Source: Pseudomonas sivasensis (GTDB lineage Bacteria > Pseudomonadota > Gammaproteobacteria > Pseudomonadales > Pseudomonadaceae). Taken from it: a stretch of DNA of 64,000 nt. This document shows positions 35,737-45,211 of the stretch, in pieces. A program made the position numbers and the translations under genes. How positions within the stretch are numbered: the stretch's first letter is position 1; every line of letters begins with the position of its first letter. The notes beneath the pieces are model-generated. The model was not told where the DNA came from. It made no database searches and was given only the letters and a program-made list of their open reading frames with translations. The stretch lies in NCBI RefSeq assembly GCF_013778505.1, contig NZ_JAAOWU010000008.1:175519-239518 (forward strand), in the 5' to 3' direction.

Positions 35737-37256
35737 CCCAGGGTGTGCCAAGTGCGACCATCGCGGGCCAGCAACGCATCTGCAGCAGCTGGACCGTCTT
35801 CACCGGCCTTGTAAGCCTGGATTCCATCGTCTTCCTTCCACGCATCGAGAAATGGCTGCACGGCACGCCAGCCGTTCTCGATATTGTCGGCCCGCTGGAA
35901 CAAGGTCTGATCGCCGGTCATGCAGTCGTAGATCAGGGTTTCGTACCCGGTCGACGGTTGCATCTCGAAGAAGTCCTTGTAGGCAAAGCCCAACTGAATG
36001 TTGGCCATATCGAGGGTCGGCCCTGGCTTTTTAGCGAGCAGGTCAAACCACATGCCTTCGTTGGGCTGGATCTGGATTTTCAGGTAGGTGGGCTTGAGCT
36101 CATCAACCTCGGTATCGCGGAACTGCGCATAAGGCGCCGGTTTAAAGCAGATCACGATTTCGGTGTCGCGCACGCTCATGCGCTTACCGGTACGCAGGTA
36201 GAACGGCACACCGACCCAGCGCCAGTTGTCGATCATCACCTTGAGGGCAACGAACGTCTCGGTGCTGCTGTCGGGCGCGACGTTGGCTTCTTCCCGGTAG
36301 CCCGGCAACGACTTGCCGCCGATTTCGCCGGCGGTGTACTGCCCACGCACCGAGTTGGCCCGCGCATCTTCCAGGGACCACGGCCGTACCGCGCCAATCA
36401 CCTTGGCCTTTTCACCGCGCACAGCGTCGGCACCAAATGCGGCGGGCGGTTCCATGGCCACCATCGCCAGCAACTGGAACAGGTGGTTCGGCACCATGTC
36501 CCGCAGGGTGCCGGTTTTTTCGAAGAAATTACCCCGGGTTTCCACACCAACGGTTTCGGCGGCGGTGATTTGCACATGATCAATGTAATGGTTGTTCCAG
36601 AACGCCTCGAACAGCACGTTGGAGAAACGGCTGATCAGGATGTTCTGTACGGTTTCCTTACCCAGATAATGGTCAATGCGGTAGATCTGCTTCTCGCTCA
36701 TCACCTTGAGCAAGCTGGCGTTCAGCGCTTCGGCGGTGGCGAGGTCGGAGCCGAACGGCTTTTCGATCACCACACGCCGGAAGCTGTCATCAGTCTCCGT
36801 CAACAATCCGGCGCTGCCCAGGCGCTGCACCACTTCACTGAAAAAGCGGGGCGCAGTGGCCAGGTAGAACACAGCGTTGCCGGTGCCGCTGTCGGCGATT
36901 TTCTTGCCGATGTCGGCGTAGGTGCTGTCGTCGAGGAAATCACCCTCGACGTAGCTGATGCCTTTAGCCAACTGCGCCCACAGGTCCGGGTCCAAAGCGT
37001 TCTCGCCATTGCCCTTGACCTTGCTCGCAGCCTCGGTGCGAATGAAATCCTCGAGTTTCTTGGCGAAGTCGGCATCGCTGATGGCGTTGTGATCAACGCC
37101 CACAATGCGCAGCCCATCGCCCAACAGGCCATCACGACTGAGGTTGTACAGCGCCGGCATGAGCAGGCGCTTGACCAGATCGCCATGGGCGCCAAACAGA
37201 AACAGCGTGGTTGGGGGTGCGGGTTCGGCCTTGGGTTTCTTGCCGTTAGCGGTCAT
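35733..37256 (-). CDS. zwf: Glucose-6-phosphate 1-dehydrogenase
   Basis: The 507-residue enzyme oxidises glucose-6-phosphate to 6-phosphoglucono-lactone. The NADP-binding motif [19 protein letters not shown] lies at about residue 20 (Ala-His in place of the usual Ala-Ser/Thr), and the substrate/catalytic motif [13 protein letters not shown] is intact near residue 195. It overlaps gnd upstream and the HAD gene downstream by 4 bases each. This zwf-gnd arrangement corresponds to the second zwf of Pseudomonas, distinct from the one in the Entner-Doudoroff cluster. Confidence 0.95.
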   Translation of the reverse strand: MTANGKKPKAEPAPPTTLFLFGAHGDLVKRLLMPALYNLSRDGLLGDGLRIVGVDHNAISDADFAKKLEDFIRTEAASKVKGNGENALDPDLWAQLAKGISYVEGDFLDDSTYADIGKKIADSGTGNAVFYLATAPRFFSEVVQRLGSAGLLTETDDSFRRVVIEKPFGSDLATAEALNASLLKVMSEKQIYRIDHYLGKETVQNILISRFSNVLFEAFWNNHYIDHVQITAAETVGVETRGNFFEKTGTLRDMVPNHLFQLLAMVAMEPPAAFGADAVRGEKAKVIGAVRPWSLEDARANSVRGQYTAGEIGGKSLPGYREEANVAPDSSTETFVALKVMIDNWRWVGVPFYLRTGKRMSVRDTEIVICFKPAPYAQFRDTEVDELKPTYLKIQIQPNEGMWFDLLAKKPGPTLDMANIQLGFAYKDFFEMQPSTGYETLIYDCMTGDQTLFQRADNIENGWRAVQPFLDAWKEDDGIQAYKAGEDGPAAADALLARDGRTWHTLG

Positions 37257-38236
37257 TTTTTGGAAGTCTCCACATGACCACCAAAGCCGAAGCGCATGGC
37301 AGACAGCATCTTGTCACCGTAGGTGCTCTGCTGGCGCGAGCGGAACCGCGCGAACAACGAGGTGGACAGCACCGGTACCGGCACGGCTTGTTCCATGGCG
37401 GCTTCGATGGTCCAGCGGCCTTCGCCACTGTCGGCGACGGAACCCGAGTAGTTTTCGAGTTTCGGGTCGGTGGCCAGGGCGTCGGCGGTCAGGTCCAGCA
37501 ACCAGGACGAAACCACACTGCCACGGCGCCAGACTTCGGCGATATCGGCAACGTTGAGGTCGAAACGCTGGTCTTCCGGCAGGTTGTCCGAGTTCTTGGT
37601 CTTGAGAATGTCAAAACCTTCGGCGAAGGCCTGCATCATTCCGTACTCGATGCCGTTGTGGATCATCTTGACGAAATGCCCGGAACCCGCAGGACCGGCG
37701 TGGATATAACCCTGCTCGGCGCGCGGGTCTGCGGAGGCGGAACGGTCCTTGGTGCGCGGGATATTGCCCAGGCCCGGTGCCAGTGCGGCGAAGATCGGGT
37801 CGAGGCGTTGCACGGTCTCGGTATCGCCACCGATCATCATGCAGTAGCCGCGCTCCAGGCCCCAGACGCCGCCAGAGGTGCCGACATCAACGTAGTGCAG
37901 GCCCTTTTGCGCCAACGCCTTGCCGCGACGAACGTCATCCTTATAGTTGGTGTTGCCGCCGTCGATGATCACGTCACCGTCTTCGAGCAGCTCACTGAGT
38001 TCATTGATGGTGTTTTCAGTGGGGTCGCCTGCTGGCAACATCACCCACACGGCGCGAGGCTTTTGCAGCCCGGCAACCAGGGCTTTCAAGTCGGCAACGC
38101 CAGTGGCGCCCTCCTCGCTCAAGCCTTTGACAAATGCTTCGTTACGGTCGAAAACAACGGTGGTATGCCCATTGAGCATCAGGCGCCGTGCAATATTCCC
38201 GCCCATGCGGCCTAGTCCGATAATCCCCAGTTGCAT
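37253..38236 (-). CDS. gnd: 6-phosphogluconate dehydrogenase, short (decarboxylating) type
   Basis: This 327-residue enzyme oxidises and decarboxylates 6-phosphogluconate to ribulose-5-phosphate. It shows the Rossmann motif [18 protein letters not shown], the substrate stretch [19 protein letters not shown] and the catalytic Lys in [15 protein letters not shown]. At 327 residues it belongs to the short GntZ/YqeC class rather than the 470-residue class, and is often NAD-dependent. It is the first gene of the gnd-zwf-HAD operon, joined to zwf by an ATGA overlap. Confidence 0.94.
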   Translation of the reverse strand: MQLGIIGLGRMGGNIARRLMLNGHTTVVFDRNEAFVKGLSEEGATGVADLKALVAGLQKPRAVWVMLPAGDPTENTINELSELLEDGDVIIDGGNTNYKDDVRRGKALAQKGLHYVDVGTSGGVWGLERGYCMMIGGDTETVQRLDPIFAALAPGLGNIPRTKDRSASADPRAEQGYIHAGPAGSGHFVKMIHNGIEYGMMQAFAEGFDILKTKNSDNLPEDQRFDLNVADIAEVWRRGSVVSSWLLDLTADALATDPKLENYSGSVADSGEGRWTIEAAMEQAVPVPVLSTSLFARFRSRQQSTYGDKMLSAMRFGFGGHVETSKK

Positions 38237-38508
38237 GTGCTGATGCTCCTAACTACTAAATAAATGTGTGACATAGTTTATAGCGCAATGAGGCTAATGA
38301 GGGTTAGTCAGGGGCAGATCCATGTAGTTTCATGACAAAAAAGTTGCCATCGTTTCAACATCACAGCAGCAAAAGTCACAGGACCACCAAAAATAAAAAA
38401 GTTCCATTGCGCTGAAAAAGAATTCAGAATTGCTTCCGACTGTTGCCGAGAACCTCGACTCAAGCGTTCTGGCACACCGCGACACACCGGCTATTTGCGA
38501 GGTAAGCA

Positions 38509-38688
38509 ATGAGCACTGCACAGATGACCCGTCCTCCCCAGACCCTCTACGTCACGCTCCGTCGCGATGAACTGCGCCAGTTGAAAGACGAACGCGAGCA
38601 GTTGCAGCAGGAGGTCATGCGCCTGCGTGCTCATATCATTCAAGCCCAGCTGGATCAGCCTTACGGCGCGCAACCTGCGCTCTGCTGA
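38509..38688 (+). CDS. Small coiled-coil protein (59 residues)
   Basis: An open frame too short for usual cut-offs: it starts MSTAQMTRPPQTLYVTLRRD, has a strongly charged coiled-coil heptad stretch (DELRQLKDEREQLQQEVMRL) and ends GAQPALC. GAGG precedes the ATG by 6 bases, and codon use is that of a real gene. Function unknown; the coiled coil suggests self-association or binding to a partner. A hairpin at 38772-38795 follows. Confidence 0.65.
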   Translation: MSTAQMTRPPQTLYVTLRRDELRQLKDEREQLQQEVMRLRAHIIQAQLDQPYGAQPALC

Positions 38689-38771
38689 GCCCTGTCATGA
38701 CTTTGTAAGATAACGGCTACACAAATCTCACAAAGTTTTCACACGCACTTCCCGATACTCCCGCCCACAAG

Positions 38772-38795
38772 GGCCACCCCAATGCAAGGGTGGCC
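38772..38795 (+). terminator. Hairpin after the 59-residue gene
   Basis: GGCCACCC and GGGTGGCC form an 8-bp stem with an 8-base loop between the small gene and the phosphoethanolamine transferase gene. No T tract; it may be a weak terminator or a leader structure. Confidence 0.4.
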
Positions 38796-38849
38796 TCTAT
38801 TGCGCGCAGCCCTGCGCGTGATTGAAAAACTACCGGGTTGGAGCGCTGG

Positions 38850-40607
38850 ATGGCGATGTTCGAACGCAGCACTAAGTCTGCGAAAGGCTTTGATTGGGCC
38901 GGTCTTGGCTGGCTATTCCTGTTTTTCTGGTACTTCTCCGGCATCACACAACTGCTGATCCAGCTCAGCGGCACGTCCGGCTTCAGTGGTTTTCGCCAAG
39001 CGTTCTTCATGAGCGCACTGTGGCTCGCCCCCCTGCTCGTTTTCCCACGCCGTACGCGCTTACTCGCCGCCCTGATTGGCGTGGTGCTGTGGGCCTGCTC
39101 CATGGCAAGCCTGGGTTACTTCTTCATCTACCAGCAGGAGTTTTCCCAAAGCGTCATCTTCATCATGTTCGAGTCGAACATCTCTGAAGCCGGTGAATAC
39201 GCCACTCAATACTTCGCTTGGTGGATCGTGCTGGCCTTTATTGCCCACACCGCCGTAGCGGTTTTCCTGTGGACCCGCGTGCGACCGGTGTACCTGCCGC
39301 GCGGCCAAGCCCTGGTGGCGGCAACGGCGATCCTGGTGGCCATTGTCGGATACCCGCTGGTCAAGCAAATTGCCCGCAGCGACACCCTGGACGATGCCAT
39401 CGACCGCTTTGAATCGCGCATCGAGCCTGCCGTGCCTTGGCAGATGATCGTCGCCTATCGCCGCTACACCGAACAACTCGACAACATGCAAGGCATGCTC
39501 GACAGCGCCAGCCAGATTGCGCCCTTGACCAATCTCAAGGACACCATGGCCGGCCAGCCCTCGACCCTGGTGCTGGTCATCGGCGAATCCACCAACCGCC
39601 AGCGCATGAGCCTCTACGGTTACCCGCGCAACACCACGCCGGAACTGGACAAGCTGCGCGACCAACTGGCGGTGTTCGACAACGTCATCACCCCGCGCCC
39701 CTACACCATCGAAGCGCTGCAACAGGTGCTGACGTTCGCCGATGAAGAGAACCCGGACCTGTACCTGAAAACCCCGTCGATTGTCAGCGTGATGAAACAG
39801 GCCGGCTACAAGACTTACTGGATCACCAACCAGCAGACCATGACCAAGCGCAACACCATGCTCACGACCTTTTCCGAACAGGCCGACGAACAGGTGTACC
39901 TGAACAACAACCGCAACCAGAACGCACGCCAATACGACGGCGACGTCCTCGCGCCATTCTCCAAGGCCCTGGCCGATCCAGCGGAGCGCAAGTTCATTGT
40001 GGTGCACCTGCTCGGCACTCACATGAGCTACCAGTACCGTTACCCGCCGACGTTCGACAAATTCACCGATCGCCAAGGCGTACCGACAGGCATCAGCGAT
40101 GATCAATTGCCCACCTACAACAGCTACGACAATGCCGTGCTGTATAACGACTTCGTGGTGTCGAGCCTGATCAAGGATTACGCCAAGACCGATCCAAACG
40201 GCTTCCTGCTATACCTGTCCGACCACGGTGAAGACGTATTCGACTCCGCCGGCCACGCCACACTGGGACGTAACGAAGGCAAACCGACTGCGCCGATGTA
40301 CACCATTCCCTTCATGGCCTATGCCTCGCCGAAATGGCGTGAGAGCCATGACTGGAGTTTCGCCGGCGATCTGCAACGCCCTTACACCAGCTCGCAGTTG
40401 ATCCACACCTGGGCCGACCTGGCCGGGTTGAGCTCCGATGAAATCGACCGCAGCAAAAGCCTGGTGAGCGACAGTTTCAAAGCACGTCCGCAACTGATCG
40501 GCAACCCGTACTTGCGCCAGCAGAAGGCCCTGATCGACTTCAGCCTGATCAAGCCGAAGAAGGTTGGCCCGACCGATGTGGTGCTCCAGGAAGCGCCGGG
40601 TTCGTAA
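38850..40607 (+). CDS. Phosphoethanolamine transferase (CptA/EptA family)
   Basis: The 585-residue inner-membrane protein has five N-terminal membrane helices (about residues 18-170) and a periplasmic sulfatase-type domain. The nucleophile is Thr248 (VLVIGESTNRQRMSLYGYPR), and metal ligands lie in YLSDHGEDVF and HATLGR. It transfers phosphoethanolamine to lipopolysaccharide; the GEST-x-R-x-x-MSLYGY context is closer to CptA (core heptose) than to lipid-A EptA. ATG at 38850 has GGAG 6 bases upstream. Such modification can alter polymyxin sensitivity, but that is not shown here. Confidence 0.9.
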   Translation: MAMFERSTKSAKGFDWAGLGWLFLFFWYFSGITQLLIQLSGTSGFSGFRQAFFMSALWLAPLLVFPRRTRLLAALIGVVLWACSMASLGYFFIYQQEFSQSVIFIMFESNISEAGEYATQYFAWWIVLAFIAHTAVAVFLWTRVRPVYLPRGQALVAATAILVAIVGYPLVKQIARSDTLDDAIDRFESRIEPAVPWQMIVAYRRYTEQLDNMQGMLDSASQIAPLTNLKDTMAGQPSTLVLVIGESTNRQRMSLYGYPRNTTPELDKLRDQLAVFDNVITPRPYTIEALQQVLTFADEENPDLYLKTPSIVSVMKQAGYKTYWITNQQTMTKRNTMLTTFSEQADEQVYLNNNRNQNARQYDGDVLAPFSKALADPAERKFIVVHLLGTHMSYQYRYPPTFDKFTDRQGVPTGISDDQLPTYNSYDNAVLYNDFVVSSLIKDYAKTDPNGFLLYLSDHGEDVFDSAGHATLGRNEGKPTAPMYTIPFMAYASPKWRESHDWSFAGDLQRPYTSSQLIHTWADLAGLSSDEIDRSKSLVSDSFKARPQLIGNPYLRQQKALIDFSLIKPKKVGPTDVVLQEAPGS

Positions 40608-40610
40608 CAG

Positions 40611-40629
40611 AAAGATAACAATCATTCTC
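40611..40629 (+). promoter_or_regulatory. Fur box upstream of the siderophore receptor
   Basis: AAAGATAACAATCATTCTC matches the 19-bp Fur consensus (GATAATGATAATCATTATC) at 13 positions, including the AATCATT core. It lies about 90 bases before the start of a TonB-dependent siderophore receptor gene, so iron repression is expected. Confidence 0.75.
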
Positions 40630-40651
40630 GTTTAACCCTAAAGTTCCGCTC

Positions 40652-40712
40652 CTCCTTTCGTCTTTGAGCCAAGGCCTTCCCTTTCCGGGGTGGCCGCAAA
40701 GACGACAAGGAG
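40652..40712 (+). promoter_or_regulatory. Leader hairpin hiding the receptor Shine-Dalgarno
   Basis: CTCCTTTCGTCTTTG (40652-40666) pairs with CAAAGACGACAAGGAG (40697-40712) over 15 base pairs with one bulged C. The right arm contains AAGGAG, the ribosome-binding site 9 bases before the receptor ATG, so the stem would block translation unless opened. Confidence 0.6.
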
Positions 40713-40721
40713 TCTCACGCG

Positions 40722-42950
40722 ATGTTCGCGCCAATTACCCGTTCCATGACCCTCACGCTCGGCCTGTGCAGCGCCGCGCTGAGCCCGGACCTGCTGGCTG
40801 AAACCGACCCCGAACAGACCCAACTCGAACTCGGCGCCACCCGCATCACCGCCGAAGGCCTGGGCGCAACCACTGAGCACACCGGTGCCTACACCACCGG
40901 TTCGATGAGCACCGCCACCCGCCTTAACCTGTCCGTGAAAGAAACCCCGCAGTCGATTTCGGTGATCACGCGCCAGCAAATGGACGATTTCAATCTGAAT
41001 ACCTTGACCGACGTGCTGCGCCAGACCACCGGTATCAACGTGCAGCACAACGACTCAGACCGCGTGTCCTACTCCTCTCGCGGCTATGGCATCACCAATT
41101 TCCAGATTGATGGGATGCTCAACACCTTCGGCTACATGAAGTCCGACGCTGACACCATCATCTACGACCACATCGAAGTGGTGCGCGGCGCCACGGGCCT
41201 GACCACCGGAGCGGGCGACCCTTCAGCCACTATCAACATGGTGCGCAAGCGCCCCACCGCCCAGTGGCAGGCGAAAACCGGCGTAAGCGCGGGCAGCCAT
41301 GACAACTATTACAGCTACGTGGACGTGGGCGGCCCGCTGGCGTTCGACGGCAAGTTGCGCGGGCGTACCGTGCTGGCCTATCGCGACAGCCAATCCTTCC
41401 GTGACAACTATGAGCTACAGCGGGAGGTCGGCTACGGCATTCTCGAAGGCGATCTGTCAGACGACACCGTGCTGGCCGTAGGTTTTGATTACCAGAACAA
41501 ACAAGTCCAGGGCACTTCCTGGGGCACCGTGCCGTACTGGAACAGCCAGGGCGGCAAGGCCGGGCTGTCGCGCTCCACCAACATGGCCGCGCACTGGAGT
41601 TCCTGGCCGCTGACGGACAAGACCACTTTCGCGACCCTCGAACATCGACTGGGTGGCGATTGGCATATCAAAGCCGCCTACACCCATCGCCAGAGCGACA
41701 CAGATGGCAAGGTCTACTATGGCGGCTCGGGTTTCCCCAACGACGACCGCAGCGGCATGACCGCCTGGGCGAGCCACATGCGCGGCACCTCGCGGATGGA
41801 AGCCATCGACCTCAACCTGGCCGGCAGCTATCAGTTGCTGGGCCGCGAACACGCCTTGATGATGGGCTACGGCGAGGCCGCGCAACGGGACAGTTCGCCG
41901 TTTATGCGCGAGAACATCCCAGCCGGCTACTACAGCATTGAAGACTGGAAATACATGGGTGGGATCGCTAAGTTCGGCGACACCGTCACCGGCCTCAAAG
42001 GCGAACACAGCAGCAAGGAACAGAAGGCCGGCTACCTGGCCACGCGACTGAGTCTCACCGACCGCCTGCATGCGGTACTGGGCAGCCGCTATGGCAGTTG
42101 GGAACTGAAAAGCGCAGCCCCTCGATACGACGACAACGACCAACTGACCGCCGCTGGCAAAACCAGCCAGACCCACAACGACATGTGGACGCCCTATGCC
42201 GGGCTGCTTTACGACATAACGCCGGAGTACACCGTCTACGCCAGCTACACCGATATTTTCAAACCCCAAAGCCTCAAGGATGCCAACAAGAAATTCCTTG
42301 AGCCGGTGGTGGGCAGCAACTACGAAGTGGGCATCAAGGGGAGTGTGCTGCAAGAGCGCCTGAACCTGGCGGCGGCGTATTTCTGGAGTACCCAGGACAA
42401 CGTTGCCGAGCGCGATTACTCGGTGCCACGCAACCCAAGGACCGGCGAGGAATATTACAAGTCAGGCGGCAAAGGCAACAAAGTGAACGGCTTCGAACTG
42501 GAAGCGTCCGGGGAAGTGATGCCCGACTGGAACCTCACGGCAGGCTACACCTACACCCATTCGGTCAACGGTTCGGGCAACCGCAATAACACGGGTCAGC
42601 CGCTGAACCTGCTGAAAGTATCCAGCGCTTACCGCCTGCCGGGTACATGGCGCAACCTCACCGTCGGCGGCGCCGTGAACTGGCAAAGCGATTTCTTTGA
42701 TTTCAGCAATCGACCGACCGGTGCGCGCGATACCGATGGCGACCCGATCACCACCCGGGCAAAAATCACGCAGCAGGCCTACACCGTGGTTAACCTCATG
42801 TCCCGCTATCAATTCGACGACCATGTTTCAGCGTCGCTTAACGTCAACAACCTGTTTGATAAAAAATATTACGAGCGTGTCGGCTTCTATAACGGCGTGT
42901 ACTGGGGTGACCCGCGCGCCATTACGTTGGCCTTGGACTGGAGACTTTAA
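40722..42950 (+). CDS. TonB-dependent siderophore receptor (FhuE-like)
   Basis: The 742-residue outer-membrane receptor has a signal peptide (ending LLA), a TonB box region near residues 33-45, a plug domain (about 70-205: ETPQSISVITRQQMDDFN, VRGATGLTTGAGDPSATINM) and a 22-stranded barrel ending in LALDWRL with the LNVNNLFDKKYYERVGFY motif. The plug is of FhuE/FpvA type for hydroxamate or similar ferric siderophores. There is no N-terminal signalling domain, so it should not drive a FecR/sigma system. Fur box and leader hairpin lie upstream; no TonB or synthesis genes are nearby. Confidence 0.92.
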   Translation: MFAPITRSMTLTLGLCSAALSPDLLAETDPEQTQLELGATRITAEGLGATTEHTGAYTTGSMSTATRLNLSVKETPQSISVITRQQMDDFNLNTLTDVLRQTTGINVQHNDSDRVSYSSRGYGITNFQIDGMLNTFGYMKSDADTIIYDHIEVVRGATGLTTGAGDPSATINMVRKRPTAQWQAKTGVSAGSHDNYYSYVDVGGPLAFDGKLRGRTVLAYRDSQSFRDNYELQREVGYGILEGDLSDDTVLAVGFDYQNKQVQGTSWGTVPYWNSQGGKAGLSRSTNMAAHWSSWPLTDKTTFATLEHRLGGDWHIKAAYTHRQSDTDGKVYYGGSGFPNDDRSGMTAWASHMRGTSRMEAIDLNLAGSYQLLGREHALMMGYGEAAQRDSSPFMRENIPAGYYSIEDWKYMGGIAKFGDTVTGLKGEHSSKEQKAGYLATRLSLTDRLHAVLGSRYGSWELKSAAPRYDDNDQLTAAGKTSQTHNDMWTPYAGLLYDITPEYTVYASYTDIFKPQSLKDANKKFLEPVVGSNYEVGIKGSVLQERLNLAAAYFWSTQDNVAERDYSVPRNPRTGEEYYKSGGKGNKVNGFELEASGEVMPDWNLTAGYTYTHSVNGSGNRNNTGQPLNLLKVSSAYRLPGTWRNLTVGGAVNWQSDFFDFSNRPTGARDTDGDPITTRAKITQQAYTVVNLMSRYQFDDHVSASLNVNNLFDKKYYERVGFYNGVYWGDPRAITLALDWRL

Positions 42951-42960
42951 AGCGCACAAC

Positions 42961-42988
42961 CCGAAGTTAACGAAATTGTTAACTTCGG
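42961..42988 (+). terminator. Hairpin terminator after the siderophore receptor
   Basis: CCGAAGTTAAC and GTTAACTTCGG form a perfect 11-bp stem with a 6-base loop, 10 bases after the stop codon. The T tract after it is short. Confidence 0.7.
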
Positions 42989-43094
42989 ACGTTTCTCGAG
43001 TTAATTCCCACTTAATAAGATCGCTGCAAAATCGCCCCATGAATCTGCTCAAGGACAGAACGGATAACCGATCACACTTAATGAGAATACCCCG

Positions 43095-43304
43095 ATGAAA
43101 CTCTCTACTTTGATGCTTGCCAGCCTGATGACCCTAGCCTCCGCCGCCGCTTTTGCAGAAGATGGCTCGGAGCGCGCGAAGGAGTACTACAACAACTTCA
43201 CCTTCATGCAGCAGAAGGTTCACGGCACTAACGAGCAAACAGCATCCGCCGACGACACGTCTTCCAAGACCAGCACCACCAATCAGGAACAACCTAAGAG
43301 TTAA
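43095..43304 (+). CDS. Small secreted protein (69 residues)
   Basis: A signal peptide (KLSTLMLASLMTLASAAAFA) is followed by a mature part of about 48 residues with an aromatic/charged opening (GSERAKEYYNNFTFMQQKVHG) and a disordered S/T/Q/D-rich tail. Small exported proteins of this layout are common in Pseudomonas but I cannot name this family with confidence. A strong terminator lies 60 bases downstream. Confidence 0.75.
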   Translation: MKLSTLMLASLMTLASAAAFAEDGSERAKEYYNNFTFMQQKVHGTNEQTASADDTSSKTSTTNQEQPKS

Positions 43305-43364
43305 TTAATGTTTAGTTAATCCGCAACACCCTGGGCCATTCCGCTCCGTTGGCAAAGGTTTATT

Positions 43365-43392
43365 GGGCGCCATTTAATGGCGCCCTTTTTTT
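43365..43392. terminator. Intrinsic terminator, convergent genes
   Basis: GGGCGCCATT and AATGGCGCCC form a GC-rich stem (8 stable pairs, loop about 5) followed by seven T. It ends the small secreted-protein gene and lies 12 bases beyond the end of the leftward acetyltransferase gene. Confidence 0.9.
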
Positions 43393-43404
43393 GCCTGTTA
43401 TTTA

Positions 43405-43896
43405 TTAAAGCGGCTTGTTCCAGAACAGCATACGGCCATGAGCCGGATCAAACTTTGAATCATCAAAACCAAACTTTCGGTACGCCGACTGAGCGATAGC
43501 ATTACCCTCAAGCACCTCCAAGGTGATCTTGCAGCAACCGCGCTGGCGGGCAATTTCCTCGACCTTTTGCAGCATTTTCTGACTCAGGCCCAGGCCGCGG
43601 AACTCATTCATCACCACCACGTCATGAATGTTGACCAGTGGACGGCAGGCAAAGGTGGAGAACCCCTCAAAACAATTCACCAGCCCCGCCGGCACGCCGC
43701 CGACGAACGCCAGCACACTGAAGGCATGGGGGCGCTTGGCCAATTCGGCTGGCAGTTGTTCTAGAAGGTCAGCGGGCAGGCTATGGCTTCCGCCCATGGG
43801 GTCTTGTGCGTAGTGGTTGAGCACGCGGCCTATGGCTTCAGCGTGCACGGGGTTGGTGTAGCTGGCTTGCAGCACCAGGATATCTGGGGTTTCCAT
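43405..43896 (-). CDS. GNAT-family N-acetyltransferase
   Basis: The 163-residue protein has the GNAT core: AFSVLAFVGGVPAGLVNCFE, the beta-bulge strand LVNIHDVVVMNEFRGLGLSQ, whose R-G-L-G-L/S loop binds acetyl-CoA, and the final ITLEVLEGNAIAQSAYRKFG. The substrate is unknown. It is 172 bases away from zapE and probably transcribed on its own. Confidence 0.9.
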   Translation of the reverse strand: METPDILVLQASYTNPVHAEAIGRVLNHYAQDPMGGSHSLPADLLEQLPAELAKRPHAFSVLAFVGGVPAGLVNCFEGFSTFACRPLVNIHDVVVMNEFRGLGLSQKMLQKVEEIARQRGCCKITLEVLEGNAIAQSAYRKFGFDDSKFDPAHGRMLFWNKPL

Positions 43897-44068
43897 TGCC
43901 TTCCTCGATCACGACAACAAGGGAATCGGCTCCCTTTGAGGGGCTCGATTGTAAGCGTGGAGTTGGCGGTAGATGAAGGAGAAAAACTACAAATATTTGC
44001 CAGAAAGCGCGAGGTTCATGCCGACGAAAAAGCGCTGGCGGCAGATTTCGGAGGTTGCCCTGCACGCC

Positions 44069-45172
44069 TTAACCGAAACGCTGCAATTGCATCTCCTGCA
44101 GCCGGCTCAGGGTGCGGCGGAAGGGAAACTCCAGGTAGCCCTGGGTATAGAGGCGCTCCAGCGGCACTCGGGCCTCGATGAACAGGGGCACCTTGCGGTC
44201 GTAGCACTCATCCACCAGGGCGATGAACCGACGCACGCTGTCGTCGTGCACCGACAACTGCGGCAATTCGCGATCACCCGCCACCACCCGCTGGGCGCCG
44301 TCTTCGGTGCCTCGGGCAATCCGGCCCGGGCGCTGCTGCGCACTCAGGTCAGGCACCTCGCCGAGTAAAATCGCCTTGAAGCGATCACACAGCAGCATGA
44401 AGTCCATAGCGGCCAAGGGTTGTTCGCACAGGTCGGCATAACGACACCAGAGCACGCTGTCACTGGACCGCACCGTCACGATGCTACGGTGACCGACAAC
44501 GACCGGCTCGTGGCTCACCACCTGCCCTTCTGCCAATTGCGTGAAGACAGTCGCAAGCGCCTCGGGCTGATTCACCCAATAACGCTGCATGCCGACACCT
44601 GGATGCAAACGATGGTCTTCAGCGCCGTCCACCGCCACCACCCGCATATGCTGCTTGATCGCTGCGATACCCGGCAAAAACCGTTCGCGGTTGAAGCCAT
44701 CGGAATACAGTTGGTCGGGAGGCTGGTTGGAGGTACAGACCATCACCACACCTTCCTCGAACATCACCTGGAACAACCGCCCCAGGATAATCGCGTCCCC
44801 GATGTCATTGACGAACAACTCGTCAAAGCAGAGTACGCGCACCGCCCTGCTCAGCTCTCGCGCCAGGGCCTGCAACGGGTCGGCGGTGCCAGTAAGCTCG
44901 AATGAACGCTGATGCACCCACCCCATGAAGTGATGAAAGTGCTGACGCCGCGCAGGCACTCGCAGGCTCTGGTAGAACTGGTCCATCAACCAGGTTTTGC
45001 CCCGACCCACCGGCCCCCACAGGTAGACACCAGTGACCGACGCACGCCCTTGGTGCAGAGCCTCATGGCAGGCTTGCAGGGCATCCACCGCCCGCCGCTG
45101 GGCATCGTCAGAGACGAAGCCCTGTTGGGCGATGGCGTGTTGATAGGCAGCGAGAGGCGAGTCGAAAGTCAT
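44069..45172 (-). CDS. zapE: ZapE/AFG1-like ATPase
   Basis: The 367-residue AAA+-type ATPase has Walker A GPVGRGKT (residues 53-60) and Walker B VLCFDELFVNDIGDA (about 113-127), followed by CTSNQPPDQLYSDGFNRERF, typical of the AFG1/ZapE family. ZapE binds FtsZ and affects the division ring in E. coli. Pseudomonas genomes often hold more than one AFG1-like gene, so this could be a paralogue with another role. It lies 39 bases after pepN in the same direction. Confidence 0.85.
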   Translation of the reverse strand: MTFDSPLAAYQHAIAQQGFVSDDAQRRAVDALQACHEALHQGRASVTGVYLWGPVGRGKTWLMDQFYQSLRVPARRQHFHHFMGWVHQRSFELTGTADPLQALARELSRAVRVLCFDELFVNDIGDAIILGRLFQVMFEEGVVMVCTSNQPPDQLYSDGFNRERFLPGIAAIKQHMRVVAVDGAEDHRLHPGVGMQRYWVNQPEALATVFTQLAEGQVVSHEPVVVGHRSIVTVRSSDSVLWCRYADLCEQPLAAMDFMLLCDRFKAILLGEVPDLSAQQRPGRIARGTEDGAQRVVAGDRELPQLSVHDDSVRRFIALVDECYDRKVPLFIEARVPLERLYTQGYLEFPFRRTLSRLQEMQLQRFG

Positions 45173-45211
45173 GCACGCACTCCTGACAGGCCGTTTTCTT
45201 AAACTTCGAAC

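Noticed and set aside
35745..37277. A 510-codon open frame opposite zwf
   Set aside because: Shadow of zwf; composition typical of antisense frames and no ribosome-binding site.
40722..42950. Siderophore receptor as the missing partner of the FecR-like protein
   Set aside because: The receptor lacks the N-terminal signalling domain needed to contact FecR and lies 13 kb away.
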